Positions 34,552-46,574 of a DNA stretch of 64,000 nucleotides are shown here, in pieces. Origin of the DNA: Paramacrobiotus metropolitanus (taxonomy: Eukaryota > Tardigrada > Eutardigrada > Parachela > Macrobiotidae). Numbering within the stretch: the first letter of the stretch is position 1; every line of letters starts with the position of its first letter. The stretch is taken from the NCBI RefSeq assembly GCF_019649055.1, contig NW_026570231.1, positions 1,612,001-1,676,000 on the forward strand. The letters run 5' to 3'. The translations under genes were made by a program, and so were the position numbers. Below the pieces are notes generated by a model. It saw only the letters and a list, made by a program, of their open reading frames with translations. It did no database searches and had not been told where the DNA came from.

Positions 34552-35470
34552 ATGTGCACCGCTAATTGCGATGTTTCAATTGAGCAAACTGTGTTTAGCG
34601 AAATGCTTGAGAGTAGCTAATGTGTTTGGTTGTAACGTGTGACATGTATAAGTACCGTTAGTTTTTTTGTGGTCTTCACTAATCGACAACGCATTAAACT
34701 ATGGATTGCTTCGGTGTTATTTTTCTTGTTAAATTTTTTGCCGTAGTGTTTGGCTATAATATGAAAATTGTTAAATAAAGCGTAAGGACTAGGGTATACG
34801 TAAATGCCAGGCCATTTTTATTAGTAAATACCGGGGATATAGTTAAACAAACCCCAAACCTCATCGAAGAGCGCAATTGCAGCAAATAACTTCCCGGTAA
34901 ATTAGTTTAAACTAACACGTTTTCCAGTCAGAGCCTTTCTTGCATAAAACTTTGCATAAACATCTTTTGTTCGCTTTTTTTTTAAAATCCCTTGCACACA
35001 CATTTAGTTGACCTCTATTGCTGCCTTTGTGGCTTTTCGGCCGAGTTTCCTTTGTCTGTTATGAGAAATAAGAACATGCAGATGCACGCAGCCGTATGCA
35101 TGGCTGCCTTTCTCTCCTTTGTCACAGTGCCGCACAGCGCGGCTTATCACGCGCTCCACCTACCCTTATGCGGCTTTTTTTAATCTGCCAATCCTGGAAG
35201 CCGAAACTTCGCGCATTTATTGCCTAACTAAAAGAGTTAACACCGGCCCACAAAAATGGAATACTGGTTGAGCATATGCGTTTCGGTTTTTCTGCTTTTA
35301 TGAACACGCAACTCGAAGTTCATTTTTATTTTTATTCTTCATGCTGACTTTGTGTGAATCTTTGTTTACTGTTTTCTCTTCCCGTTACGTAAAATGTCCG
35401 ACTCCATGAAAGCCCACGTAATTGTGAGTTGATTTATGTTTAGCCCATTTGACCTTTCAAATTTTACAAA
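34552..35470. other. Intergenic, AT-rich
   Basis: AATAAA at 34774-34779 fits the preceding gene. Short frames only; no repeat family recognised. Confidence 0.5.
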
Positions 35471-35839
35471 ATGGCTTTATTGCAGCAAGCAAAGAGCTGG
35501 ATCGATTGCTTTATCTGCTACGAAAGCGTTAATGCGCCGATTACCATAACTGTTTGCTGCGGAAATCTCGTCCATGAAGCCTGTGTCAAATTGAATCAGA
35601 TTGCCGTTCAGAATAATGCCGATCTCCAGCCAGCTGACCGCGTAAACCCAACGTGCCCAAAGTGTCGCAGGTACAAATTGGCGCAGATTTTTCGGAAAAT
35701 AATTCTGAATCCGTTGAAAAGTGATGACCCTTTGCCCTACTTTGCCATCGATACAAACCTTTTTGTGTTATCGCAAAGTCAAAACAGTTGGTTTTGTTCT
35801 AGCCTCGATTCGGCCGAAACAATAACATTACCAACTTAA
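35471..35839 (+). CDS. RING-like zinc-finger protein
   Basis: A single intact frame of 122 codons with ATG in a good context (AAAATGG). Near the N-terminus it has C13-x2-C16, C29-C30, H35-x2-C38, then CPKC (C62, C65): a RING-like cross-brace arrangement with one ligand pair less canonical than C3HC4. RING proteins act as E3 ubiquitin ligases. The C-terminal half has no domain. It has no introns and a second small ORF follows 52 bases on, on the same strand, which is a virus-like arrangement but could be chance. Not placed in any known viral family. Confidence 0.6.
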   Translation: MALLQQAKSWIDCFICYESVNAPITITVCCGNLVHEACVKLNQIAVQNNADLQPADRVNPTCPKCRRYKLAQIFRKIILNPLKSDDPLPYFAIDTNLFVLSQSQNSWFCSSLDSAETITLPT

Positions 35840-35890
35840 AAGGTTTTCTTATAATTTTTATAATTTTTTATTGAAAAGAATGATCCTTTT

Positions 35891-36142
35891 ATGAAAAAGC
35901 TTAAAACGTTAACGATTAACCCATTTCCGGAACATCTAATAAATTTGGACTGCATTGCGCTGCCACAACAGGCGGTATTACTGCTCTATGCGCCGGAAGT
36001 CCTTAAGTTGCCTCTTCCTTCAAAGTTTTCAAGTTTTTGCAAATGTACAGTATACGATGTTAGAGAAAAAATCAGTTTCAACAAAAACAAGGTTAAGGTT
36101 GAAATAAGAGCTCATGAACAGTCCAGGATTTACTCTTTTTAA
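35891..36142 (+). CDS. Small hypothetical protein following the RING-like gene
   Basis: An 83-codon frame from ATG with natural composition: a leucine-rich first half (INPFPEHLINLDCIALPQQA, then LLLYAPEVLKLPLPSKF) and a basic second half. It may be separate or a 3' exon of the RING-like gene (both frames end in stops, so splicing would be needed). No family recognised. Confidence 0.4.
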   Translation: MKKLKTLTINPFPEHLINLDCIALPQQAVLLLYAPEVLKLPLPSKFSSFCKCTVYDVREKISFNKNKVKVEIRAHEQSRIYSF

Positions 36143-36236
36143 AAGGCTGTTATCGCAACGAAAGCACTGCGGATAGTCCGAGTGTTAAAGATATATGCAA
36201 TTAATTTTATCCCTTTATCCAAGAAGTGCAAACTGA

Positions 36237-39200
36237 GTGCATTTCAGCAACGGGTTTCTTCCAACAAACCTGCGGAGACTTGGATGGGCGGACCACGTTG
36301 TCAGGGAACTGGACGCATCACTGCTGACCCCAGACACAGTGCGGACTCATATCCTGCAGCCGTTTGCTACCGATGTTGCTTTACGTGTCGATACGTTGAG
36401 TGTTGTGCTGCCAAGATGGTTGAACGCACGGACGCATGGCGAAGTAATCTATCTCGACGGGTGTGATCTGGAGTTTTTGTGGCTTTTGGATAATCTGGGA
36501 AAATCCCATGATCTGACAGTGTAAGTAATCCGCTTTGTTGTGTACTGTTCAGCAGCAGGTTTGTGGAAACAAAATACTTTTGGAGCTACAACAGTAAATA
36601 CGCGTATGGGGCAGCCGGGTGTTTCTTTTCAACCGCTTGTTGGGTGTTATTAAGTTATCATCAACTGCGCTCTTTTGTTGGTCTCGTGTTCATCTCGTAA
36701 CGGCAGTATTAATAGAAGTGATCCGGTACATCGCACGAAATGCATGGCCGTGTAGATACCGCTCCATGATAACTTCACTCTCGTGCACTCGCAAACGGGT
36801 TTTCACTTTGTATTATGACTTTTGATCGCTGACTACTTGTGTAAAAAAGCGTGAAAACCGCTTGTGCGCGCAACTTCCGGTTCGTGAGGTGTGAGTGTAG
36901 GAAAGTTTCAGAAAGCTTAAATGCACAGAAAGTCTTGTTATGGGTGGATTGCCGATCTCTTTAATGGGTCGTATTATGAGTCGATCTCTTAAATTCTTCT
37001 AAGTCATTTCAAAATTTGAAAAGAAGGTGAAGAAGTTTGGTGTCAAAACGAATCCTCACAGATACGTGTATTTAAGTCCAAATTTTAATAATGACCGGTC
37101 AAAACGAGACCTGCAACACCTGGACGCTTTTAAAAATTTTGAAATTTTCTTATACCCGTAACTCCCTAACTGAATGTTGTGCGCACAAACGGTTTCCACG
37201 CCTCTGTATCTTAGTCTTCTGGGTACAGAAAGTCATAAAACAAAGCTGAAAACCGTGAGGGAGTGCGCGAGAGTGAAGGTTTCATTGACGTACATGCGTT
37301 TGGTGCCGTGCACTGGATCACTTACCTTTACGGGAGCTTCGCAACCTCAGATGTTTCACATTATCAGGGATACTCGTGCGGCAGCCAGAGCGCTAGGAAC
37401 GGATTTCTACCGGTTTCTTTGTACCAGCTGGAACTACAAATCTCCAGCACTGATTAAATCTTATGTCGGCATCATGGCTGATATGGGAGTGTCCAAGGAA
37501 TTCTTTGATTGCGCTGTTCTTCCACCTGGATTAGTGAAGCCACCTCATGTGAAAAAAGACCATCTTGCGGCTGAATATGTCTGCTCCTGGGCTGAACCGT
37601 TACTGGAGCGAAGGAACGAGGTATGCTAAACTGATGCCATAATGCATGAGTGTGTTGGTTTAAAATCAAGAAGTGCTGGGTCACACAATGTCTGCGCTGC
37701 TGAGTAATTCGCTTGATTCAAGTACGCCGCGCTTACATAACAAGCCTCACTAATGCGAGTTTGTCTGCCTAGTTGGTAGACACTGTGTTCAAGAATTGCG
37801 GACTACCTGGACTAATCGGAAAGAGAGGCGATTGGGGCTGTTGTCAATGTATCCGTTGTGCTGTAAAAACCTCCTGCCGCAACGAAACCCACCATTTGCT
37901 AATGAAGTAAGTTGAACAAATGTTTTTTTACGCGAAGTTGTGCTGACCTGTTTTGATCGTTGTATAACAACGTACTGTAAGATATTATCATTTATGATAT
38001 ATTGTGTTGTTTCGGGCAGTAGTACACACAGTAAGCATAACCGCACTTCAGGATCTTTTCGTTTAACAGTTCGTGTATAATAACCAGTAGCGCTACGCGT
38101 CTTTTTTAATCGCGAAAACATTATCTTAAAGGAAGTGGGTCGGTACATGGTACCGAATTCGTGTTTTTGCACGATTACTTTTACTTTCGCGCACTCCCAA
38201 ATACATTTTTGTTTCCGTTTATGACATTCTGTAGCCAAAAGATTTGTATACGCTGGCGCGAAAGCCGTTTACGTGCAACATCCGGTTCGGGAGTTTTGGC
38301 TGTTAGAAAATTAGGAAAAGTTTAAATGCATTCAGGTGTGCCAAAAGTCTGATTACGGACCGATCTCTCAAATTTCGCATGTACATGCACGTAACCACGG
38401 AGAACGTTTTTACACCGATCCACGGTTCTAGCATGTTTTTCAATTTTCAAAATGAATTTTCAAGCATTTTAAAATTAATTTTAAAATTTAAAAGAGAATC
38501 GTGGAATTCTGGATCGATGTAAAAACGATCTTCATGGCCATGTTCCTTTACGAGCAAAATTTGAGGGAGATCTGTTCATAATGAGAGTACACCTGAATGC
38601 ACTTAAACTTTTTCTAATTTTTAACAGCCATAAATACCGAACCGAATTTTGCGTGCACAAACGGTTTTCGCGCCAGGGTAAAGAAATCTTTTGGCTACAA
38701 AATGTCATAAAAGAACAAAAATGTGTTTGGGAGTGCGCTAAAGCGAAACTTCTCGTCCGCGTCCACCAACCGGGTACCATGTACCGGCCCACTTCCCTTA
38801 ACCAATATTCAATAAGCGACGTTTTTCTCTAACATAGGCAGTTGTCAGCGGTGTTTTCTTTACAGTGAGGAAGAACAACGGAGTGGAAAAACTGATTATT
38901 GGCTGGAGTGCACATTCTGCCCAAAGACTCCGCTTCACACCGAAATTGCGAAACACATGCAAGAAGACCATCCGGTAAGCTGGAGCATGTGCCTTAAATG
39001 TCACGCACCTTTTAGTCAAGATTACTGCATGGGAACATTATACATGTGTTACAGAATGCAACTTACATTCACTGTGAGAAATGCTTCGCACCTGTGTCGG
39101 GACCGCTTTGCTTATCAGTGCCCCATGAAACTGTCTGCCCGCGTCGCCGCTGTCCTTTGGCAATGCATGAAGCAGCTGGAGCTGGTCGCCATCCATACGT

Positions 39201-39372
39201 CCCACTGGGCACTGCAGTTCGTCGATTCCCATTCCCAGTTCCAAAAAATAAACAGCGCTTTTTGGTGGAGCGTCTACAAGGGCGCAATGTTATCGTGCTG
39301 CACTGGAAGACGGAGTGGTACGGGAAAACAGAAGCGGAGATCGGCATCAGTGTAAAGCCGCAGTTATTCTGA
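36237..39372 (+). CDS. Multi-exon cysteine-rich zinc-binding protein, unknown family
   Basis: Well supported exons: 37351-37620 (acceptor CAACCTCAG, donor GTATGC), 37773-37906 (CCTAG, GTAAGT), 38866-38974 (TTTACAG, GTAAGC) and 39055-39372 (TTACAG to TGA); phases 0, 2, 0 agree throughout. A probable upstream exon ends near 36523 at GTAAGT, but its phase does not match the next exon, so one exon is missing or misplaced. Conserved-looking zinc ligands: CCQCIRC...C...HH (exon 2), CTFCPK...H...H (a C2H2-like finger, exon 3) and CEKC...C...C (exon 4). Function unknown. Two TTAA-type palindromic elements occupy two of its introns. Confidence 0.6.
36713..37327. mobile_element. TTAA-flanked palindromic MITE, copy 2
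   Basis: Starts after TTAA at 36709-36712. Its end words AGAAGTGATCCGGTACAT (left) and the inverted ATGTAC/GGATCACTT form (right, about 37310-37325) match the ends of copy 3. The right TTAA is degenerate. Inner halves are inverted copies (CGCGCAACTTCCGGTT and GTGCGCACAAACGGTTT). It lies in an intron, ending just before an exon acceptor. Confidence 0.65.
38130..38797. mobile_element. TTAA-flanked palindromic MITE, copy 3 (best preserved)
   Basis: A 668-bp element between TTAA at 38126-38129 and TTAA at 38798-38801. The ends are GGAAGTGGGTCGGTACATGG and the inverted CCATGTACCGGCCCACTTCC. Almost the whole element is one imperfect palindrome: each arm is about 320 bp and roughly four fifths identical (shared words CGCACTCCCAAA, ATTTTTGTT, TATGACATT, TAGCCAAAAGATTT). 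No ORF. Consistent with a non-autonomous piggyBac-type foldback element. Confidence 0.85.
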
Positions 39373-40229
39373 ACACAACGGAAATGGAATTCTATTTTGT
39401 TACTTATTTGCTAAAAATGACATCGGTCTTGGCTTACAACGAATTGGCAAAATAGTGCTTTTTTCGCCGAGTAGTCCTGTTTCTGTTATACTTCAAAAGT
39501 ACCGTTTTCCGTTTTTTGCCACGCATTTTATTTTGTTATAACCGTAAGTCGTAGCTGTGAGACTGTGGACTACCATAGTCCTTTGTTTTTGCTGTTTTTG
39601 CTTCAGTAGTATGTTGTAAGACGTACAGCGTCTGATGAGATGAATGTTCATTAAATTGCTAATTCTGTGCGTACCCTTTTCCAACTGACACAACAAAGAA
39701 TAAGAATTCCTTACTACGCAGTATTCAAACTTCCGGTTAGAACTTAGAACTGGCAGAGATATTCAGGTCAAATGTAGTACCCGTTTAAACCAATGGAAAA
39801 TGTGACACCACATTCGAACCTGCACAGAGCTTTTATGTGAACTTCCCAAGTACGAGTACGACATTTTGACTTGGGTATTGGATTTGAAACGGACCAGTTG
39901 AAGCCGCGCAGAGTTCATAATGGCGTCGTGGGGACAAACATGTACTGACGTGACAGCCGGGCATGCAGAGCTTAGTTGAAGCGTTGAAGCAGTTTGCAGT
40001 TGTTGAAGTTTGTTTTTCTGACAATTTTTTTTCGACACTTTCATTTCTTCCCTTAACGTGCGATTGATTTCGTGATTGTTTGCCATTTTATCCCGTTGAT
40101 TGCTGTACGAGCAGCCTGCTCGGTGACAGTTTGTGTGATCAGCAGCGTTTACAGCGTGTAGTGTGACGGCGTATAACGGGGAGTAGTTGTTTGGCGTGCT
40201 ATTTGTGGAGTATCTGCAGTTCATAGAAC
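39373..40229. other. Intergenic, no clear gene
   Basis: No exon supported. A frame starting at ATG 40230 on the plus strand (MESSGSGTFPDDGQEPKPIG) runs 37 codons to a possible donor (GTGAGC) and might be a first exon, but I could not find a matching second exon. Confidence 0.35.
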
Positions 40230-40523
40230 CATGGAGTCTTCTGGCAGTGGCACATTCCCTGATGATGGCCAGGAGCCGAAACCGATAGGAGCAGCCCGCC
40301 AGCAGGAGAACTCCGCAAGTGGTGCACCGGAGCTTCCTCGGGTGAGCGCAGTGTTGCTTTGTTGACTAACGAGGTCGCTGTACGGACCCACAGAGGAACC
40401 CGAGTGACATCCGGTGCTGGCAGAGTACACCGCCACAGCGCATTCGGGCAACACGTCGAATGAGCGCGCTGATTTTGAGGAGCCTTCGCTACTGGGGGGA
40501 TTGATCTCTATAAAGTGCGGGGC

Positions 40524-40733
40524 CAATGACACGACGGCGCGAACGTTATGTCAGACGTTCGTAACGGAGTGCAGGCTTTCGTCAAAAGGGAACAACAGTT
40601 AGCGACATATGTTCATTGCTGGGACCATTCCTTAAATTTTGCCTTGGTTCACTTATGCCGACTTCTTCGGAGCTCCCCAAGCGGATGCAGAAATTCCAAG
40701 CAGCAGCCGTTATCAGTAGCGATACTAAAGTAA
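40524..40733 (+). pseudogene. hAT-type transposase (DUF4371/ZMYM-like) relic
   Basis: The block matches the well-known motif of hAT-related transposases: 'GQ.yDGA.nMSg..nGVqa', here GQ, a stop, then HDGANVMSDVRNGVQAF, followed by 'vyvHC.aHsLNLal', here TYVHCWDHSLNFALV. One TGA lies inside the first motif. Nothing upstream or downstream of the family is recognisable. Confidence 0.75.
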
Positions 40734-41846
40734 CTGTAACAGGCTTCTGGGTTGACTTCCAGAAAGATTTCTAATACGAGCATGTCAATTGCAACGTTTC
40801 AAGAAATGTGACTAATTTCTCGATAATTTTTTTCTCAAATGCAGTGTCTCCAACAGTAGCCAAGTAAGCGACATATGTGATATTAGGCAGATAATGTTTT
40901 CGACCGTCGTTGGGGTTAGACATATCTAAGCGCACCAAGCCTAATTTGCTACCCTTCAACAGGCATCAGACGTTTTGTATAGATGGAGCTGTGACAGATA
41001 GCGTGCAAACGTAGATCCGTTTTGGAAGTTGAGAGGGCGTTCCGGTTTGATATTTCTCACATAAGTAAGAGAGAGACTTTATCACTTGGTACATTCAAAT
41101 ATGCTGACTGATCCATTTGAACGTGAAAAGTAAAACCAAAGCAAAAGAAATAACACCACAGAAGAAGAATAACTGTTGTGTCCGGATCCACAACAGATTT
41201 TTTAATACAGCCACTACACGTCACTTAGCGCGATAGTTCTATTCGGTTCTTATATTCGCAAGAACTGGTACTGTTTCGTACCACCTTGAACAAGAATGTT
41301 TACATATGTTTACACAAGGAAGCCGTCGACGAAGAAAAGGATAGGAACCAGGTGAATTCGTCCAAAAGGTCATCCAGATCGACTAGCAACTTACACTCGG
41401 TGTGTTAGAAATCTACAACGGTTATAATGCCTCTCCTGCCAAAACTTACCATCAACAATGTTAGTTTACCAGTTTCCAAATAATAACGAACAGAACTTAG
41501 GTTTATTGCTGTAACTGAGTCACCGTCGGCAACGTCAGATACTGGCCAACGGACGGACGTTTCTGTTTCTCCTTTTTGCTAGCATGCAAGATAAGCACGA
41601 AAACAATGCCAGTCTGCACTGGCCGGACACGTACGCTTTCAACAGGAGATCCATACTGTAGTATTTCAACTCGCAGGCTGGCGGGGAAAGAGCTTGCTCA
41701 TGTTGATGCCAGCGGGCCGGATCGGCACTTCATCAGCAGGATCAAAATACGCGGTGTCAATATTTGTAGGTGAACTCGTCGGGCAGGACACCAGTATCAG
41801 GAGTGGCCCCATCGTGCGCACGTGCATTTCCTTGTCAGGTAAGCAG
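40734..41846. other. Unassigned region
   Basis: No supported gene or repeat. It may contain more of the decayed hAT element. Confidence 0.35.
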
Positions 41847-42330
41847 TCACTCGGCATGTCGTATGAAAGCCTTCAACACCGTGGGCAGCTTTTCCGCAGG
41901 ATGTTTTGTGTTTGCCACGATGCTCACCCTCCCCCATCTTCTGCACATCATGCCAGCACTGTGTGCAGGATTTGGGAAACAGCACAATGGCCGGGAGCAA
42001 GTGAATGCCCAGAAATCCAAGGACACGGCAATATTTGCACCGGCCTGAAAGAACCAATGTGTCTCATTTGACAACAGAAACAATGTCCTATCTGCTTTCT
42101 GTTCAACCCACTGGAGAGTAATACCGGACTCCATGACTCTGTCGTGGCCTGTCGGAACGGCCATACGTTGGTTTGATCCCGTGATAAGCTGCTCGCAGTA
42201 ACGACAACTGTATTTGACCGGCGCTTCTTCAGAGCGGTTGTCGGTGCTTAGCAGCAGGAGGGCCGGGTCCCTCATAGAGATTGCCCAGTACAGGGCAGCC
42301 GCAATACAAGTGGCGGCTGTCTCTACCAGA
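41847..42330 (-). CDS. Probable exon, possibly CULT-domain-like
   Basis: A minus-strand frame with natural composition, open upstream to about 42330. It has LYWA, then CRYC about 35 residues later, then a hydrophobic segment with HWFFQAGANIAVSL and further cysteines (FTCSRPLCC). The order loosely recalls cereblon's CULT domain (CxxC, then sWFpGYaWtia, then CxxC), but the diagnostic VNPxG motif is absent, so this is a guess. A plus-strand frame overlaps it. Splice sites were not resolved. Confidence 0.3.
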
Positions 42331-42789
42331 ACCCCCCACTGTATTCGGTGAGCAGGCAGTTACGTTAACTGCCTTAATTAAGTGGTGCTGCATATGTTCA
42401 TTTATCCTTACAGTCCTTACAGGTGTCCGGCAGAATGTGGACAATCGTCCAAATCCATGCAAGATGTGCAAGACGACAACCAAAATTATTGTTTTGGTCC
42501 GAATCTGCATTTTAAGCAGGCGGCTCGCACAATGGTGCGTATAGATTCCGATCAATCCAAATATGTTTAGGTTTCTCATTATTCCAAGCTTACGAATGTA
42601 GTTCCCTTGACACTTTATATCGGAAAAAATTCAAGGGATCGACTGGAGGTCATTCGAGAAAATTTGGATGAGGACGGCACGACGAAACGTTTTCGAACTT
42701 TTTGCTGACTTGCGGTACAAACTCTTTAATTACTTATTTTATCACAGTTATTTACTTGTGAGTTTTCAGGTCACGCAACTATAATACGT

Positions 42790-43077
42790 TTGCTTTACTG
42801 CTTTTGTGTGTACACATTTAGTCACGTTCCGGCTGTTGTCTTAACCGGACCAAGAAACACTGGAGAACATTTAGCTGCAGATATCTCAACATCATTTTGT
42901 GTTCTCAATGCGCATCAAATCTGTACTAACAAAGATATTACTCTGCAGAGTCTGCGCGAACGTTACACTGAAGATTATTTTCCGATAATTGTACATGATT
43001 GCGAGGACGAAAACCCTGTAGCCACTGCACTGATGGAATGTTGTGAATGTCGAACGCAGCAGTTTTCCTTTACGTAG
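42790..43077 (+). pseudogene. Possible P-loop NTPase fragment
   Basis: A 95-codon block begins with VVLTGPRNTGEHLA, which has the outline of a Walker A motif (GxxxTGK) but with Glu where the lysine should be. It continues with SLRERYTEDYFPIIVHDCED, reminiscent of the Walker B region of viral-type or DUF927-like helicase ATPases. The missing lysine argues against activity. No flanking domain found. Confidence 0.3.
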
Positions 43078-46000
43078 ACAAGTTGTGAATCTGTGTTAGG
43101 GCAGTCCGTCCGCCTTTCTGGTAAGGTTTTCATTAAAAACATGTTTATGTCTACACGAAGGCTTAAAAACTCGATAGCACCTTTGAGCTTGTTCAAATTT
43201 CTTAAGAAAACACATGAGTTAATCGTGAATCTTGAGAAATTTGAGTTATTTTACTGGCAGGAAAACGCGATCTAGAACTTTCGAAACAATCAAGTTTGAG
43301 CTTTAAACATTGATCATCAAGCACAGGCTATACTGGATCAAAACCAAAGTGACCAGTCGACCCAGCAGGTCAAACTGGAACGTGGAACAACCGAGATTTC
43401 TGCGTCCATTCCTGACAATTACCCAAATCGTAATCTGTTTCACAGGAAAAAAATCGTAGCTAAGTTGTAGCCAATCGTAGCCAATAGGTTTCGAATCCAT
43501 AACTATTGTTCACCTTTATAGAACCGTCAAAATAAATTTGGGATTACAGACAACCGCGGCTTTTTGTACTAAATAAGTACGTCAGCAGCTTTACTTAAAC
43601 TTTACTTACCATATATAATAATATATTCGTAAGTGACCTTGCGCATCCGGGAGCCGTCTCCTTCCGGTTCCGAATCATATTTCAAACCGTTCCATCTCTT
43701 GTCCTGGTTTGGCCGGCGCATAACATATTTTTGTGCATACTAGAGCGTGCAGCTGGTGGAAGAATTCGCGTGTAACTTCGAAATATGGTATCATGTCCAC
43801 CGAAAAAGAAAGATGTAACGGTCTTCGTCTTTACTTGTTGCTTGGAGAAGATGAGTTTGCGGTGAGCATGCGGCCTAATTCAGACAATGAAGATGACTGG
43901 CCAGTGGCTATTTTAAGATCGGCTAAACCAGGAGGCAGTGGAGAGAACGATAGGAAGGGAAGAGAATGGGGCCAAAGTTGCTGGCCTAATAAAATCAAGT
44001 GGTGATTTATCGGGCCAAACGGTCTGGCGAATTATGGCGAAGTTGGTTAAACTCCCTGTGCGAAATTTTATGCTGGACGGAAGCCCTCAACAGCTTTGTC
44101 TATCGGGTGTGGCCGGATGTTAAACGCCAAAAAGGTGTTAAAACGCCATCTCATGAACAAGGAAAACAACATGAAGTACGCTTATCGTTTCCGCCATTGC
44201 CCGATGCTTTTCCATCGCAGCGAATTTCTTGTATGGTACCATTTTAGCCGCAATTTTTACTCATGTGCTAAAGTACACTGGCCAAATTCTTATCTCTTAA
44301 AGCAGTATAAGCGACAAACATTTACAGGTGTCACTGATCCATTGCATATCCTCTTTTTAGCCATTTGTCTTCTTACACGGAAAACCGATTGAGGTAAAAA
44401 CTGGAACGCTTTGTACGCCGGAAGAATTTTGAAAACTTAACCCAGCTTTCGTTGATTTCTTGTTATAAATTCATCTGAGACGCCTTCAGCCGAAAGCCGG
44501 TTAAGGATCAATTTCAAAATTTAGTAACACGTTGGTGTATGACAAGAGATGTGTCCAGAACGAGTGTGGAAAGGTAAAAACGCAAAGATGATATGGCGAA
44601 CGATCAAACAAATGGTCGCACATGCTGCCGACAACTGCAGAAACTTTATTCAACTGGACTGGAAAACGGACTGGCTGTCGAGTGGCCGCTGCCACTTAAT
44701 TATATATCGCGTATAATACATAAAGTGCCTGCATCAGCCGAAAGTGGGCCGATGCAACGACCGGTGACAACCGGCAAAACCAACTCACATGCGCACCACT
44801 TCACATACTGTGTGTTTACAGGCAAATGAGGCAATAGCACGTATACAACATTACCCTCCGACTAGAACTTTACATGCATACCATGATATATGTCCGCTGA
44901 AACAACACATGCACTAACAATTTTTTGGGGTATGGGGCATGACGTTTTACAAAACAACCATATATGTACAAAACCGATGCTAGTACATGGACATGACACT
45001 AATCCAGCGGATTCTTTTGATGAATATGATATGATGATGCACTTGAACAACAAACAGTACCCATAGGCTGCATAGGGGAAAAGCCCTTAGACCTACCACG
45101 AATAAACCGTTGTGTGGCACCCACCCTGTTCCTAAGCAGGGCGACAAGCGCCCTGGGGAACCACGGGTGACGGGTGTGCTCTTCTGGTATCTGGTGCGAT
45201 CCGCCAAAGATGTTCCAGGACGATCCATTGGCGGTTGACGCTCTGTTTCGTCCGCCAACGTGATCATCGGTTGGCATGTCAGAATTGATGCCTGAGGAAG
45301 GCTTTCTGGAACTGGTTTAAGAGCTGGGGAATACACTCATTTCTCCGGACTGTTCCACGCATGACTGAGGTAATGAGATTCACAACGTGCAGAATACGAG
45401 AAAGCTTCTTTTTATCATGGTAACTCAAATATGGACTGATGCGTGATGTTTCTAAATATAGATATTCTTCATGTAAATGGATAAGGTCTGACGCATGCAC
45501 TGAGTCAATGCCAACGTAATGGCAAGCTGGTTGACGGCATCGGTGAGGGAGATACTAATGTTCCAGTCCCATGTGAGGGCGTATAGTGTGTAAACACATA
45601 ACAGAAACCTCAGATATCGCACTTTCGCATTGTCCTGAGCATCTCTTCTAAAGCATGCATATGAAGATCGGAACTATAAGGAATCATTTATTGACGATAA
45701 ATAAGAACTGATAAAAGTTTAGGAAAAGGATAAGGTAAAAAATAAGAAAAACGGATAAAGATGGTCTTGCACGAAAAAACTGAGGAAACAAATGGATCTC
45801 AAACTGCGGAAAAAAATGTGGTTTAAAAAAACAGGAAATGAAGATCAAAATATATGAAAAAATGGTGATGTCCGAATAGAAAATTAGTAACCGTTAATAC
45901 GATGTTATTTGCCAACCATTATGAAGAATTTCTCAAACAATTTTTTTCATTTCCGCTTCTAACGCTACCCAGTGTGACTGATATAAGAGAAATGGCCAGT

Positions 46001-46218
46001 ATGCTACCAATTCGCGCGGAAAAAATTTTTGTTGGTATGTGAGAATGGAAGCCGTATGGTGAAAGAAATGTTTATAATAACTCTATGGGCATCCCCTTGT
46101 AGTTCATTGCCTTCGGCATAGGTGCATGGAGTTGGTTGAGATCGAAAATCGTAAACTACTTTGCATTTCTTTGAAGTACATTAAGTGACTTCTGGGATTG
46201 TTGGATCTCTTCTGTGTC
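43078..46218. other. Unassigned region
   Basis: Overlapping short frames at 43.7-44.4 kb share no motif and change frame repeatedly; 45.6-45.9 kb is A-rich low-complexity DNA. I see no supportable gene. Confidence 0.35.
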
Positions 46219-46574
46219 TTACTTGATGACTATCTGCGCGCTCGCTGTTATCATACCATCGTCCATAGATGACGCGCATATACGAATCTGATGACGAAAA
46301 TGTATAAGATGGCGCAAAATCGGTTGGACGAGTAGGATTCTGAAAAAAAAATAAATACGCGATAATAAGTAGAAGAAAGGTTTACATCGCAGCGGCTTGA
46401 CCGTCCTGTAACTTCCAAATTCAAGACTAATTTGGAAAAAACGCCAGTGCAAAGTTTTGTAATTGTCTTTCCAATTCCATCCGCGCCCTCGCAATCGCAT
46501 TGTCATCTTCCACGTCTTGGTGGGTTACGACAGCAGTTTCATTATGCAGCATCTGCACCGTAGACATTTGTGGC
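46219..46574 (-). CDS. Two probable exons of a minus-strand host gene
   Basis: A first exon may start at the ATG near 46574: an acidic, helical product (HQDVEDDNAIARARMELERQ). A second block follows a strong acceptor (TTTTTTTTTTCAG, about 46335) and ends at a good donor (CAA then GTAAGAC, about 46225); it is polar and aromatic (TDFAPSYTFSSSDSYMRVIY). The donor of the first exon is unclear. No family recognised. Confidence 0.35.

Noticed and set aside
41694-42071. 125-codon plus-strand frame
   Set aside because: It mirrors the better minus-strand frame with CRYC and HWFF motifs and has no domain of its own.
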